From positions 30,143,871-30,207,870 of the forward strand of contig OZ025243.1 in NCBI GenBank assembly GCA_964019155.1: a stretch of DNA of 64,000 nucleotides. The letters run 5' to 3'. The position numbers and the translations under genes were made by a program. Within the stretch, counting starts at the first letter, position 1. Each line of letters begins with the position of its first letter. Under the pieces are notes generated by a model. It was not told the origin of the DNA. It saw only the letters and a list, made by a program, of their open reading frames with translations, and searched no databases. Source of the DNA: Osedax fenrisi (lineage: Eukaryota; Annelida; Polychaeta; Sabellida; Siboglinidae). Of this stretch, positions 13,001 to 24,344 are shown piece by piece.

Positions 13001-13921
13001 AGCAAATTAACAAATTCATATAATGTTACATACATATATATAACAATATGAATATTTATTTTGTTAATTCAAGCATTATCCAAATTCTCATTAATCACAA
13101 ATATAACATTTATAATATTGAGTTAAACTTGAAGCTAAGAGTGAAATAAGCCTTAGGATTAAACGTGTAATAACGTAAAGTTTATCATTATGGTATGGAG
13201 TTAAATATATCTACTGTGTTAACTAATGATAGAAAAGTAATAGGGTTAACGCCATGGTTAGTTTAGCCGCGCCCCTGAATTAACCCCTACCCCCCCACCC
13301 CCGTCCACAGGTATTAGGTAAATCCGCTAAACCCATACCCGTGATGATACTCGGGGTGCTGGTGGGGCGTAAACGTTACCCCCTACTAAAGTACGTGTTC
13401 ATCTTCATGATTGTGATCGGGGTCGCTCTGTTCATGTACAAGGACAAGACCTCTAGTGCTGCTGCTGCGGGAGCTGGGGCCGCTGTTCTCGGTACCGGAG
13501 AGATGCTACTGGTTTGTGAGGGTGTGTGTGTGTGTGTTGTGACTCACAACTTGTGAGGGTGTTATGAGGGTGTTAGAAGATGCTAGTGGGTTGTATTGGT
13601 TATAAGCTATGATTATAATGTGAATAATGCATTGATTAATAACAATAAGATATTGAAATGTATACCTATTAATACATCACCTTTCAGTATATTTATATTG
13701 GTTTATTAAAATCTATGACTGTTTATTAACTATGAATGTAGGTACAAGACTATACCTATTTGTCTGTTCTACTTCAATAGAAACTTTATTATATCAACCA
13801 ATGTTTTTATACTTTTCAGTGATATATTTTACTTTTCCAATGATTTGTTACAAATTAAGTCCTTTAGTGTATTAGCATGTAAAAACATAATCTAATACCG
13901 GTCTATAATACTATACAACAT

Positions 13922-13993
<72 letters not shown>

Positions 13994-16660
13994 TATGCAT
14001 GTATATGTTAAAACCACTCAACCATGACATAAAATTACAATACATAAGAATATCAAAGCCCCAGGGCATTGAGCATATGATGCAGTCCTTCCATTGAGTA
14101 TATACTATATACTATATATAGATAATTACTATTGTATTATTATGAATAAACATTGTGGTGTATGTTCCTATAGTTTTCAATTAACACTAATGTTAATATG
14201 TTATACATATTCATTCATTTATATATAAGTTGTATTTCAGCCAACAATCAATACATATCACTACATATCATTATAATGCCTGTCTGCCAATACATAATAA
14301 ACCTATACAATCTATCACTGACCACATCAATATAACAATAGTTCTGCTGCTACCTATATAATACTAAACATATCTCAATTGCTTACTTACTATTTATTAT
14401 TCACCATACATACCATACACACTATCTTGCTTGTAACACCTATATAGTAAATACCTGTCCATCCTCCACCCATAGTATCTACATATATATATATATATAT
14501 ATATATTCACCCACATAGTAATAATATACTAACACTAGCTGTCATCATTACAAGTTGTAATCCAAACTCCAAACCCCATCTCAAATAACATACTCTGATC
14601 CTTACCTGCACCCCACCTATTCATCATTAACACCACCACCACCCCCCCCCCACAATAGCTGATATCTTTAACACTAGATGGCGTCACAGGAGGGGTACAA
14701 GATCGTATCCGCGCCTCCTACACCACACAAACTCATCGTATGATGAGGTCCATGAATCTGTGGTCGGTTGCCTACCTCAGCGTGGGTTAGTAATAAGTTA
14801 CCGTAATCATAATGTAGACGTTGAAAGTTATGACATTTCTGAACTGTTTTCGAACTAAAAATGTCATATATTTCATCATATTTATACATAATTCACATTT
14901 TACTTGATAAGCATTATTGTAATGGCATACTGCTATTAACTATTCTAGACATTCCACTAGACATACTACTAGTAATTAGCCTATACATAATACTAGTAAT
15001 TCTATAATGCACATTACAGCCATGCTACTAAACGCATTACTAGGTGCACGTGTACTCGGTTGTTTGCACATACATATCATAATGTAATAAGTATACAGTA
15101 ATTGAATACATAATATATTATATAATATCTGAGAGATCAGTAGGTGTGAACATGTAATAATGCTATATAGGCAAGCAACAATACATAGTATAATGTACAA
15201 ACGCAGCAATGATTCAAATTGCATTATTTGTTGTATTACCATAATTATAATATATTACTTTATTATATTGATATTATAAATTAATATTTAATCATTTAAT
15301 ATCACTGTCTAGGATAGTTTTCCCCCTTTTCATATTTATTATTGTTGCTACACATATCTTATATAATCATGTTTACAATGATATGTGTATGTGTATATGT
15401 GTGTAGTATGTTGATATAGTTATTAAACACTAGATTTAAATAGTATATAATAATAAATAGATTGTTACTAATGATTTATTATACTGAATCCTATTTACTT
15501 TACTGTAATACAATACATGCATTACGATGCAATGATATAAATGTATTATGTATGATATGTATTCAATAACATTTAACATGTATTCAAATTTCCTTATTTA
15601 TATGTATTTATATATCACATTTGTATGTGTTATTCTAATAATAAGCTTATGTATGTGATTTCCAATGTATTGTACAATATATTGTATTAAGACTGGGCAA
15701 CTGGCCATTCTTCAACTGTGTTAACTATATTCATTTTTAAATACAGCATTACATGACCTAAATTTACAACTTTATTACCTAAAACATAAGATAAATTAGC
15801 TTGCGCATACTGTTTTCCTATCTAAAAGTTATATATTATATGTGAGAAAGTTTATTGACTATTTATGTATTTTATTTTACATTCGTAATTATTATATACT
15901 CATACAAATTATCAATTCATCAAAATGATTTACCTGTTCTTACTAATTTTTATAATTTTAATTAATAATTATTTAAAATATTATGATTTTATTGAATGTA
16001 TGTGGATAAGGTAATTTCTATTATCTTTGATAAGTAGGCTTTAATTCTTTTCCTATACACAAGGACATATTGTTTACATTATATTATTGAATGCAATGGG
16101 TTCATTAACTTTAGATATTTTCGAATATATTAGATACACTTTATACAATAAGCAAAGATGTGTGCTAAGAAAATTTCCTTCATCTTAAGATATAACACTT
16201 ATGCGAAATCGTGTAATTGTGAACGCAAAACATGAATAACGCCACCTATATAGGGTCAGTTTTCGGAAAAATGTGTTGTCGTAAATTCGTATCAAACACT
16301 TTTAAAATGTAAAATAATGTTTTAAATTATTATTATTTTATTATTGCATGTAATTTAATAGAGCAATGAAAACATTGTTGTATAGAAAACGTGCAGAACT
16401 TAAATCTATGTCAGTGATTCGATACTACTACTAGCAGCGGCAGGTAGTAATTATTACGTTACACATATAGGGAGTGTTATATATTTGCTATATATCTATT
16501 AGTTAGTGATATGATGTAGAGTAAATTAGTTATAATGTACATTGTATATTACTATGCATACTAGCTGGATGTTCTATCTGTTATTATATTGAAGCCATCT
16601 TTCTTAATTACTTAGTTTAATAAGTCTAAATACACTATTATTACTACTACCACCACCACC

Positions 16661-16727
<67 letters not shown>

Positions 16728-17908
16728 TTATAACCTCTACAAATATTATAACAGTTTTGTTACTATCCGGAGAAATATTCAGTTTCTGTGTGTTTGCGAA
16801 CAAATACCCTATTGTATTATTTAATCTTCTCACCTTCTCCATTTGTTCATCAGTGGGTCAAGTTAGTATTCTTGTTTTTTATAAAATTACCATATAATAT
16901 ATATTTAGAATATACATACGTATATGGTGGATATATTACATGTAATATTATACCACCAATATTGTTAGTAAGAATTCCATATATAGATATATAATTCATA
17001 ATCTCAATTTGTTCATCAATGGGTCAAGTTAGTATTCTGTTTTTTTTTTAAATTACCATACAATATATATTTAGAATATACATACGTATATGGTGGATCT
17101 ATTACATGTAATATTATACCGCCAATATTGTTAGTAATAATTCCATATATAGATATATAATTCATAATCTCAATTTGTTCATCAGTGGGTCAAGTTAGTA
17201 TTCTGTATATATATTTAGGATATACTTACGTATATGGTGGATCTATTACATGTAATATTATACCACCGATATTGTTAGTAAGAATTCCATATATAGATAT
17301 ATAAATCATATATACAATACATATCGCACCGCTATATTCACCAGTCATACATTGATATCTAATTCAAACGAAACAGAATTTCATCTTCATGACCGTGAAT
17401 CTATTCGGACCCCTGGTGTGCTCCATTTGCACTACGACGCGTAAATTCTTCACGATTCTGGCGTCGGTGGTGTTCTTCGGCCACCCGATGACGTCGCGAC
17501 AGTGGCTGGGTTAGTACCGCCCTCTATAACTAGCACCCCATGACGTGTATGAAAGGGGGTTGTGGACGAGAATCTATGACGATACAATCAAGGCAGACGA
17601 GAATCTGTGACTATTCTATTTACAGTGTATAGGCCTCTAGGTACATGGTCTAAGTACTTTAGAGTGCTACTGAAGCTAAACATTGTAGACTAGGAACTTA
17701 TACTTATATTATACTACTATAACGGAGATGTATCGTATACAAGAGTACTTCTTTGTTAACAGGTACTCTGTTTGTATTCGCTGGTCTGGGTTTGGATTCC
17801 TACTATGGAAGGAAAGGTGGCAAGAAGGAAGTAGATAAACTTGACCCCAAGAAGAATGACCTTCCAGATGCAGTGAACGAGAAAGTTAAGAAAGAAATCA
17901 CAAACTAG
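6601..17908 (+). CDS. SLC35B1: SLC35B1-type ER ATP/ADP (nucleotide) exchanger, complete gene, 8 exons
   Basis: SLC35B1 proteins are multipass ER-membrane members of the nucleotide-sugar transporter family; the human protein acts as an ATP/ADP exchanger supplying the ER. Exons are 6601-6797, 10407-10504, 12246-12373, 13311-13511, 14659-14785, 16755-16861, 17377-17509 and 17763-17908, with matching phases throughout. Diagnostic stretches are ICFIGIFVSYFIYGILQEKI, ITKGKYGE, SYLGAMLSSNHALQFVSYPT, VLGKSAKPIPVMILGVLVG, LLLISLTLDGVTGG, FANKYPIVLF, SSVGQNFIFMTVN, CTTTRKFFTILASVVFF and GTLFVFAGLGLDSYYG. The product is 378 residues from the ATG at 6601, or 343 from the ATG at 6706; the human protein has 322. 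The tail is lysine-rich (KVKKEITN) but lacks a classical KKxx at the very end. An acceptor and two donors are tandemly duplicated. Confidence 0.96.
6976..7029. repeat. (TA)n tracts
   Basis: Long alternating AT run in SLC35B1 intron 1; another lies at about 7222-7286. Confidence 0.85.
7459..8243. mobile_element. Inverted-repeat element, about 785 bp, in SLC35B1 intron 1
   Basis: The left arm begins AAGGACATAGATT (7459) and continues to CGACATCCTTG.TATTAAC. The right arm is its inverse, ending AATCTATGTCCTT at 8243. The arms are about 42 bp with a handful of mismatches. There is no transposase; an 84-codon AT-rich frame inside (7744-7998) has no recognisable domain. No target duplication was established. 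Confidence 0.65.
8244..10257. other. SLC35B1 intron 1 remainder
   Basis: AT-rich sequence with a 75-bp (TA)n tract at 9222-9296 and another near 10060-10088. No gene is seen. Confidence 0.6.
10258..10376. repeat. 11-bp minisatellite (AGCGTATAACC)
   Basis: About ten copies of AGYGTATAAMC in tandem, ending 30 bp before SLC35B1 exon 2. A minus-strand ORF across it is a repeat artefact. Confidence 0.9.
10407..10504 (+). CDS. SLC35B1: SLC35B1 exon 2
   Basis: It encodes TKGKYGEDGDKFNFTMCL and VFFQCVTNVLFSHI, matching the family's ITRGKYGE...VFIQCVINAVFAK. Acceptor CTCGCAG; donor ATAG/GTTAGC, with a second copy of the donor and its flank 27 bp downstream. Confidence 0.93.
10501..10553 (+). repeat. 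Duplicated splice-donor segment after SLC35B1 exon 2
   Basis: ATAG/GTTAGCCCCCACTT recurs 27 bp later as AGAG/GTTAGCCCCCACTT. The second copy is a potential alternative donor. Confidence 0.85.
10554..12150. other. SLC35B1 intron 2
   Basis: Moderately AT-rich non-coding sequence; I see no gene or element apart from the acceptor repeats at its end. Confidence 0.5.
12142..12270 (+). repeat. Triplicated 3' splice site of SLC35B1 exon 3
   Basis: Three tandem units (CCATCAAGTACTACAAACCT at 12155, 12201, 12246), each preceded by a pyrimidine tract and TATTAG or TTAG. Spacing is 46 then 45 bp. Copy 3 opens the exon used in the model. Copy 2 is in frame and adds 15 codons; copy 1 shifts the frame to a stop. 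Confidence 0.93.
12246..12373 (+). CDS. SLC35B1: SLC35B1 exon 3 (triplicated acceptor)
   Basis: It encodes (A)IKYYKPDNETAPQSMYAIM and SYLGAMLSSNHALQFVSYPT-Q. The split codon G+CC (Ala) fits exon 2. The acceptor and first 25 bases of the exon also occur at 12151 and 12197. Donor CAA/GTTAGT. Confidence 0.93.
12374..13310. other. SLC35B1 intron 3
   Basis: AT-rich, ending in a C-rich pyrimidine tract before the acceptor. Nothing else is seen. Confidence 0.5.
13311..13511 (+). CDS. SLC35B1: SLC35B1 exon 4
   Basis: 67 codons with VLGKSAKPIPVMILGVLVG, RKRYPLLKYVFIFMIVIGV and ALFMYKDK, then an Ala/Gly-rich loop. Phase 0 at both ends. Acceptor GTCCACAG; donor CTG/GTTTGT. Confidence 0.95.
13512..14658. 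other. SLC35B1 intron 4
   Basis: AT-rich with a long (TA)n tract (13925-13991), ending in a CCACC/CCCC pyrimidine run before the exon 5 acceptor. Confidence 0.6.
14659..14785 (+). CDS. SLC35B1: SLC35B1 exon 5
   Basis: It encodes LISLTLDGVTGGVQDRIRAS then THRMMRSMNLWSVAYLSV. It matches the family motif LLSLTLDGLTGVSQDHMR. Acceptor CACAATAG; donor G/GTTAGT; the split codon G+TT gives Val with exon 6. Confidence 0.95.
14786..16638. other. SLC35B1 intron 5
   Basis: AT-rich non-coding sequence. A 39-bp exon-like segment at 15020-15058 was rejected because exons 5 and 6 join in phase and align without it. Confidence 0.55.
16639..16730. repeat. (ACC)n/(ACT)n microsatellite
   Basis: About 90 bp of trinucleotide repeat just upstream of the SLC35B1 exon 6 acceptor; it may act as the pyrimidine tract. 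The poly-Val frame on the minus strand is an artefact. Confidence 0.92.
16755..16861 (+). CDS. SLC35B1: SLC35B1 exon 6 (3' end and donor triplicated)
   Basis: It encodes LLLSGEIFSFCVFANKYPIV then LFNLLTFSICSSVGQ, aligning without gaps to the family segment ILFTGELWEF...RYP...LTSALGQ. Acceptor ATAACAG directly after a CCA/CTA microsatellite. Donor CAA/GTTAGT is repeated twice more downstream together with the last 20 bp of the exon. Confidence 0.92.
16841..17316 (+). repeat. Triplicated exon end plus donor of SLC35B1 exon 6
   Basis: ATTTGTTCATCARTGGGTCA-A/GTTAGTATTC occurs at about 16841, 17010 and 17174, each followed by the same 110-140 bp of intron (ATACGTATATGGTGGAT...). The period is about 165-169 bp. 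Reading beyond the first donor meets a stop after about 11 codons, so the first copy must be used for the full protein. Confidence 0.93.
17377..17509 (+). CDS. SLC35B1: SLC35B1 exon 7
   Basis: It encodes NFIFMTVNLFGPLVCSICT and TTRKFFTILASVVFFGHPM, then TSRQWLG, the most conserved part of the family. Acceptor AAACAG; donor G/GTTAGT. Confidence 0.97.
17763..17908 (+). CDS. SLC35B1: SLC35B1 exon 8 (stop codon)
   Basis: It encodes GTLFVFAGLGLDSYYGRKGG then a charged lysine-rich tail ending KKEITN and TAG at 17906-17908. Acceptor TTAACAG. The distal codons are AT-rich. Confidence 0.95.
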
Positions 17909-18087
17909 TGACATATTTGTGTATATATAATTAGTGATATATTTATTGAATTCCTAATGCAAAATGTAGATAAAATGTACAATAGCATTTATTTGTAATG
18001 TCTTATTTGGATAATATTTATTTTTATATGTCGTATATATCTGTAGAGTATATTAATGTGACTACACAATGTATATATATATTTTAC

Positions 18088-18093
18088 AATAAA
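18088..18093 (+). terminator. Poly(A) signal AATAAA for SLC35B1
   Basis: Canonical hexamer 180 bp after the SLC35B1 stop codon. Confidence 0.6.
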
Positions 18094-18176
18094 GAAAATG
18101 AAATAGAAAATAATAAATGTGTATATATATTTTACAATACAATTGAAATAAATTAAAATGGAAAAGATTTATGGTT

Positions 18177-18182
18177 TTTATT
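18177..18182 (-). terminator. Poly(A) signal AATAAA for SHMT
   Basis: Canonical hexamer on the minus strand, about 115 bp after the SHMT stop codon. Confidence 0.6.
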
Positions 18183-18296
18183 TCATAACAAAAAATAAAC
18201 AATATATTAAAACAACTATAAATTAACATTGGCTAGTGAAAACTTAATGGTACTGTACGCAGGGAGTGATGTACTTATCGTAGCAAGGTTATGTCC

Positions 18297-18412
18297 TTAA
18301 CCGGGCATGTGGAACGCAAGGCTAAACTTCTCAACTCTTTCTTTGAGATTTTCAATTTTATTTATAGTATCTTCATCTTTACTGACAAAAGATTTGAAAT
18401 CTTTCAAGTTTC
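18297..18412 (-). CDS. SHMT2: SHMT exon 12 (stop codon)
   Basis: It encodes NLKDFKSFVSKDEDTINKIE then NLKERVEKFSLAFHMPG and TAA, the typical SHMT C terminus. Acceptor TTTGTAG. AT-rich codons. Confidence 0.95.
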
Positions 18413-20701
18413 CTACAAATGAGATGTAAAATGAGATAAATTAACAACAGCTCACATATAATAGAATTAAATATTAAATGTACAATCAAATTATATAAAT
18501 TCGGGTGACTTTAAAATTAATGAAATGAAGTTATAGAACTATAATAAAGAGTAATAACCTGTTTTAGATTTAACGTCAATAGATATAGAAATAGCTTCAT
18601 CAACAAAGCCAACAATGTCTACAAAATCAGCCTCCTTCATGCCTCTAGATGTTAAAGCTGGAGTACCTGTATATCATAAGTATACTTTGCTAGAGAATCA
18701 CATGCACATATTCAGTGTTCTATCCATAGTTAAAAAAGTAATTTATTCAAATTAATAAAATGTATTATTTTACTCAGAAAAAAATGATATGAAGTTATAA
18801 TTATTATTACGTATAATCCACAATTACGAGATATGATTATTATACTTGTAAAATAAGGTGTGAAATATTTTTTTTTTAATTTTAATATGAATTATATTTT
18901 AAACAAATTAGAATGATAACAACATTTAAATTATATATAAGATGATGTTTATTTATATAATTATCATCATTAATATGTTATAATGTAAAAGCATGTTAAT
19001 AAATTTTAATACTAATGAACGCAATTAATTTTAACAATATATTTTTCTTATTAATTAGATTTATACTACATATAATATTGTATTAAACCATCATAATATT
19101 TATATTAAAGATAAGAATAAGTAATAACATTAATAAAATGTAATATGCTATTATGCTATTAATTTATATAATTTTAAATTAGGGTTTTCATTATTTTACA
19201 AAGACTATTTATTATTTATGGATTATAATCGATAATTATTAATATTTATTATAAATATATGAATTTAATTGGTATTTTACAAATTATTTAAAGGAGCTTA
19301 TTAAAATGAGGGAAATGGTATGGGTACCTAATAAGTATATAAGGATGGTATGGGTACCTAATTAGTATTAGAGGAGGGTATGGGTACCTAATATGGAGGT
19401 GGAGCTAACTTATTCAAATTGAGGGAATGGGTGTAGCTTCCTAATACAAGTAAGAGTGTGTGAGGTAGCTTTGAGTGACAGGTACTATGGTGAGGAGCTA
19501 ACCTATTCTGAGACCACCCGGATTCATAGCGCTCTTATCACCGGGGCATGTGTTCTTGTTCACAGTGATCGAAGCCAGTTCGCAGACGTATTCTACCCTG
19601 GCGCCACCTACGTTAGCCTTTGACCTCAGATCTAGTAGCACGAGGTGGTTATCGGTACCGCCTAGGGGGTAGTGGTAGGGGTAGTGGTATTGTATTAGAG
19701 GATGGCACAATTATTAGTAGAATTATATTTGGTACTGGCAATTAAAAATGATTATAAAAATATATATATATGCATTGAGAAGCAATATAGATAACATAAT
19801 AAAGACATACTCCGAAGTGCCTCTCTGCATGTAAGGCATCGGAGGAATATGTGCATCGTCAAATGTAAGATAATATGTCAGTGACACATCGTATATCTTA
19901 TTTCGTGCAAATGTGTACGAAACTTAAATGTAATAAAAACTAAATATTGTTATCTATTTAATAATAGGTCGTTATACCCGAGAGGTTTTATTTTCCAACA
20001 TCTTTATATTATGTTGGTATTCTTTTTTTAATAACCACCCATGATGATATTTACGATACCAAACGTTCAGCCAATAAGCTTACAGCAATAGCGTCGTACG
20101 GTACAGTTCTGTAGTCTGTACGGTCGCGGTCTGATAGGTAGCGAGGATATACCTGATACTAGATTGTGTCCCCTACGAATGAATTCATCAGCGACCGCCC
20201 GAGCGTTCAGTAACACTTGCTTCTGGTACTCCACGAAGCTGGGCTCCGTCGCCTGGCGATTATGTCATCATTACGACATGATATAGTATAATATAATATA
20301 TAGTTTATTAGGTAAACAACAAATAAATAAATAAACAAAAATAATGAAGAGAAAAATAGATATGAATTGATACCCAAAATGACACGGTACAAAAATTAAC
20401 ATTAGGTTTATAATTAATAAAAAAAACGCCTTGGTTTACGCAGCGCCGAACAAATTATATCATAGTTGATCATTGTGTTACGTCAGATGAAAATGTAGTA
20501 TTAGTAAAATGTGAGCGTTGAACCTTAAATAGTAATTATATATAAATATATACCTATTGTAATTTTTAACACTAAATAATACTATTTATTTATTAAAAGA
20601 TCAACTTTATTATATTAACGTATTATTATTATTATCAGAATTAGTCAATGCCAGGGTAATTATCGAAGCAGTGTTGCTTATCGAGACAATTACCACTGTC
20701 A

Positions 20702-20734
<33 letters not shown>

Positions 20735-23700
20735 AATATAAACCAATAATTAAACATCTTTGAAATACAGTATCTTACCATATAATTGCTGATGTTATAA
20801 AAATATACATTATTAAATTAATAATTATATATTATACTAATACAATTTATACATTATTTTTTTAATATTGATAGATATAATAATTAATAGATATTTATAA
20901 ATTTACTATAATATATAAATTAGTATATTTAATTCAGTTAAACTTTTAATTTTTTACTGAAAAAACTGATTTGAAATAATAATACAGACGTATATTTTTA
21001 AGGAAATTATAATATTTTAACTAAATTATTATATAACAATAAATATATATATATTATCTATTTTATGGTTTAATATCTAATTTAGATTTAGGCATTACTA
21101 TAATAATTAGAGAAGCATTGATTTTTATGGATATATTAATAATGCTATTTATAATAGGATATTTATTTAAATTTTGATTTTATAAATTATATGAAATTTT
21201 ATCTAAAAGATATTTTAATTTTATATATTTCATATAGTTTTGTGAAGGTACATTGTATTGATACAATAAAGAATATATGGTAATGAACCTGCTTCATCGC
21301 TATGGCAACTCCAGCAATTTGACCTTGGTGAGGACCACCCTGAAGGGCGGGGAAAACAGCGAAATTAACGCGATCCTCAAGGTCGTACATTTGTTTCTCT
21401 CCTTTTTTGTTTACTGATCTCACTCCTTTTCTGAAGAATATCAGTCCAGCTCTGTTTGTGTGTGTATATTAGTATGTATGTAAGTGTATACTGATTTTAA
21501 TTATAAGTAGCATGATATTTATATATAAATTATTACATCAATTAAATAATTAAGTATAACACTAGAATTTAGTATTTACGATTATATAGAATTTCTTAGA
21601 AAATAAATGCAAATACATTATATACAAGCTGAAGAAATAAAATCAGAACTAGTAAAATTTTACATAAGGAAGATCGAATAATTTACAATTAGTATATTGG
21701 ATACATGATATTAATATTAAATAGATTATAAAATATAACTTATCTTGCTAATTTATCACATATTTACCACATATTTATGATAGATATGTGTTATTTTCCA
21801 GTTTCCCCCGAGTGTAAAATAACTGCTGTGCGTAACAGTGTGGTGCATAGGTCACACAGGGTACATAGGTCACATAGGGGTCATATTTCATACAGGGTGC
21901 ATAGGTCACACAGGGGTCATGGGTCACGTAGGGTGAATAGGTCGCATAGGCTAATAACCTGGGTCCCCGCAGTGTTTTGTGCGTGGTGGTGGTAACGAGG
22001 TCAGAGTATTCAAACGGAGACGGTACTAGCCCCGCTGCCACTAGACCTGAGATGTGGGCCATGTCGGCCATTAGGTAGGCCTTCGATTCATCTGCTATCT
22101 GTGTATACAGTGGATGGTATTGAGGCATGGGTTAAGGGGGGAGGGGGAGGAGATATCAGAGAGAGGGGGTTTAATAATTAAAGATTAAATATAATTTTAT
22201 TTAAATTGTCAATTAAAAAAATGATATATACCTATAATTATAATTTATGATAATTTAGAAAAGAGATGCATTAATAGGGTACGAGATGAATGATGGTGTG
22301 GGGAGGTGTAACCTCTCTGAAGATCTTGTAGTCAATGAGACGGGAGTAGGCAGAGGTACCTGCTATGAGAAGTTTAGGTCTAAAGAGGCTGGCATTACTC
22401 CTCAACAAGTCGTAGTCTATGAGACCTGTGGCTTCCTGTATGCGGGGGAGGGGGAGGGGGAGGGGGAGGAGTTAGAGGTAGTGATTGATAGCCAACTAGT
22501 TATTTAGGTACATTACACTCGCTGATCATGGTACAGCTTGTATACCTCTAGGAATCACTTGCGATGTGATCATTACATTGTATAAATACTACGAATAATA
22601 TGGTCTATAAAACATCATCTTTTACACGGGTATATTATATTTAGATCAACATTTTTAGATGTCATATAATTAAATAAACTGTATTTATTATATTATAAAA
22701 TAAATTAAAAAGTATATTTTTGTTAACGCATGTATATCTTCTGATCTCAATGTTCTTTATCATTAAATGTAAAACATGAAAAATGGTTATTTTTAAAAGG
22801 TGATAACTTTTAATTTATTTATTGTAATAATTATAGAGTAGAACTCGTGATAAATGTATCATGAACTATTATAACCTTTAATAATGGATATTATTTATAT
22901 TAAATCTTATACCTTCCCCAATAAACATTATGCATTCATATAAATCAAATTATAAAAATGAATATGAACCATATTAATATTTGCGTTTATTAATTGTAAA
23001 TAGTTTGTGGAATACGCTCATGTCATATTGATGATAATGATTATTTAAGTAAATCTATTTATATACAATTTTAATTTTGTATTATTCCAATTCTATAAAT
23101 ATTGTTAATTATCACAGAATTAATATTAAAATGTAATACATTTGAAATATATGTATCATGAGAAATATTTTATTATCAATATCATTTTTTATTATTTAAA
23201 GTTTCATAATTAAATATAATATTCGTTATACATATATCACGGTTGTGGAAATACTTTAATAATTTATATAAATCAACAATAAATATAATTTAATATATTT
23301 ATGATAACATTTTTTTCTAAGTAGATTTAATTTAAATAAATTAATTTTTAAAACTTTTAATTATATTATAAATTATTTCAAATAAATCTGATAACATATT
23401 CTTTTTATTTCTATTTAAATATAAAGTTATTTTTAAAATATGAATTTTCTAGCTATAATTCAAGTAGTAAATAATTAAATTTCATTATATATTTTTAATT
23501 TAAAAAAAAACAAATTTTAAATATTTGTTTTTCATATATTTATAATAAACTCATTATATAATAATCTCATTTAAAGATAATTAATAATACACTATTGCAT
23601 ATCAGCTGCAAAATATATTACATAGTATTACATCTATAATATAACTATAATATATAGAAGCTCAACTAAGTCTGTATTATGTAAATAAATACTTATACAA

Positions 23701-24300
23701 ATATATGTATATAAACATTTAACCTGAATATTCTAATGATATAATGATTATGAATATTTCAATGCATACAAAAATATAATCTGTGTTTTAAGAAATACAA
23801 ACATATAAAAGGTGTTTCCCACTGCCTCAATCTATCAACGCAATGGGAAATCCCTTTAAAGATATCCTATTAAAACAAAATACTGATTTAATTATTTTAT
23901 TAATAATAAATATTAGTCAGATATATGATATGTATAACTTCTGAATTTTCAAATGATTCAAATGATAATATACCAACAATTGTATTTTAGGTACAAACAA
24001 AAATAAAAAATATAGGTTATAAAAAAATATATATTTCATATTCACAGATATTTTAATTGTTAAATTATTATTTTTGAAATAACGAATTTTATAATTATAT
24101 GAGATCTATTTAAAAAAAAAGTAAAACAACATTATTTAGTATATATTTGTAAGTTATTCTAATACATGTTTTTTCAACATACAATGAAACATAGTGATAC
24201 TATCTTTAACAGTCAAATTATTTGATAACATTCATTTTACCTTTATAATTTCTACAATTTATATAAAATAGCTATATAATATACTTGTATGTAATAGATT

Positions 24301-24344
<44 letters not shown>

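Larger units (their letters stand above)
17909..18296. other. Convergent 3' region of SLC35B1 and SHMT
   Basis: Only 388 bp separate the two stop codons. Both poly(A) signals lie here and cross over, so the 3' UTRs probably overlap in antisense. Confidence 0.8.

Noticed and set aside
15020..15058. A 39-bp segment with acceptor, donor and compatible phase (AMLLNALLGARVL) between SLC35B1 exons 5 and 6
   Set aside because: Exons 5 and 6 join in phase directly and then align gap-free to the family; including it would need a different downstream phase and add unmatched residues.
16612..16842. Minus-strand poly-Val frame
   Set aside because: A trinucleotide microsatellite antisense to SLC35B1 exon 6.
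22286..22507. Plus-strand frame across SHMT exon 6
   Set aside because: Antisense shadow of the exon extended by a GGGGGA repeat.
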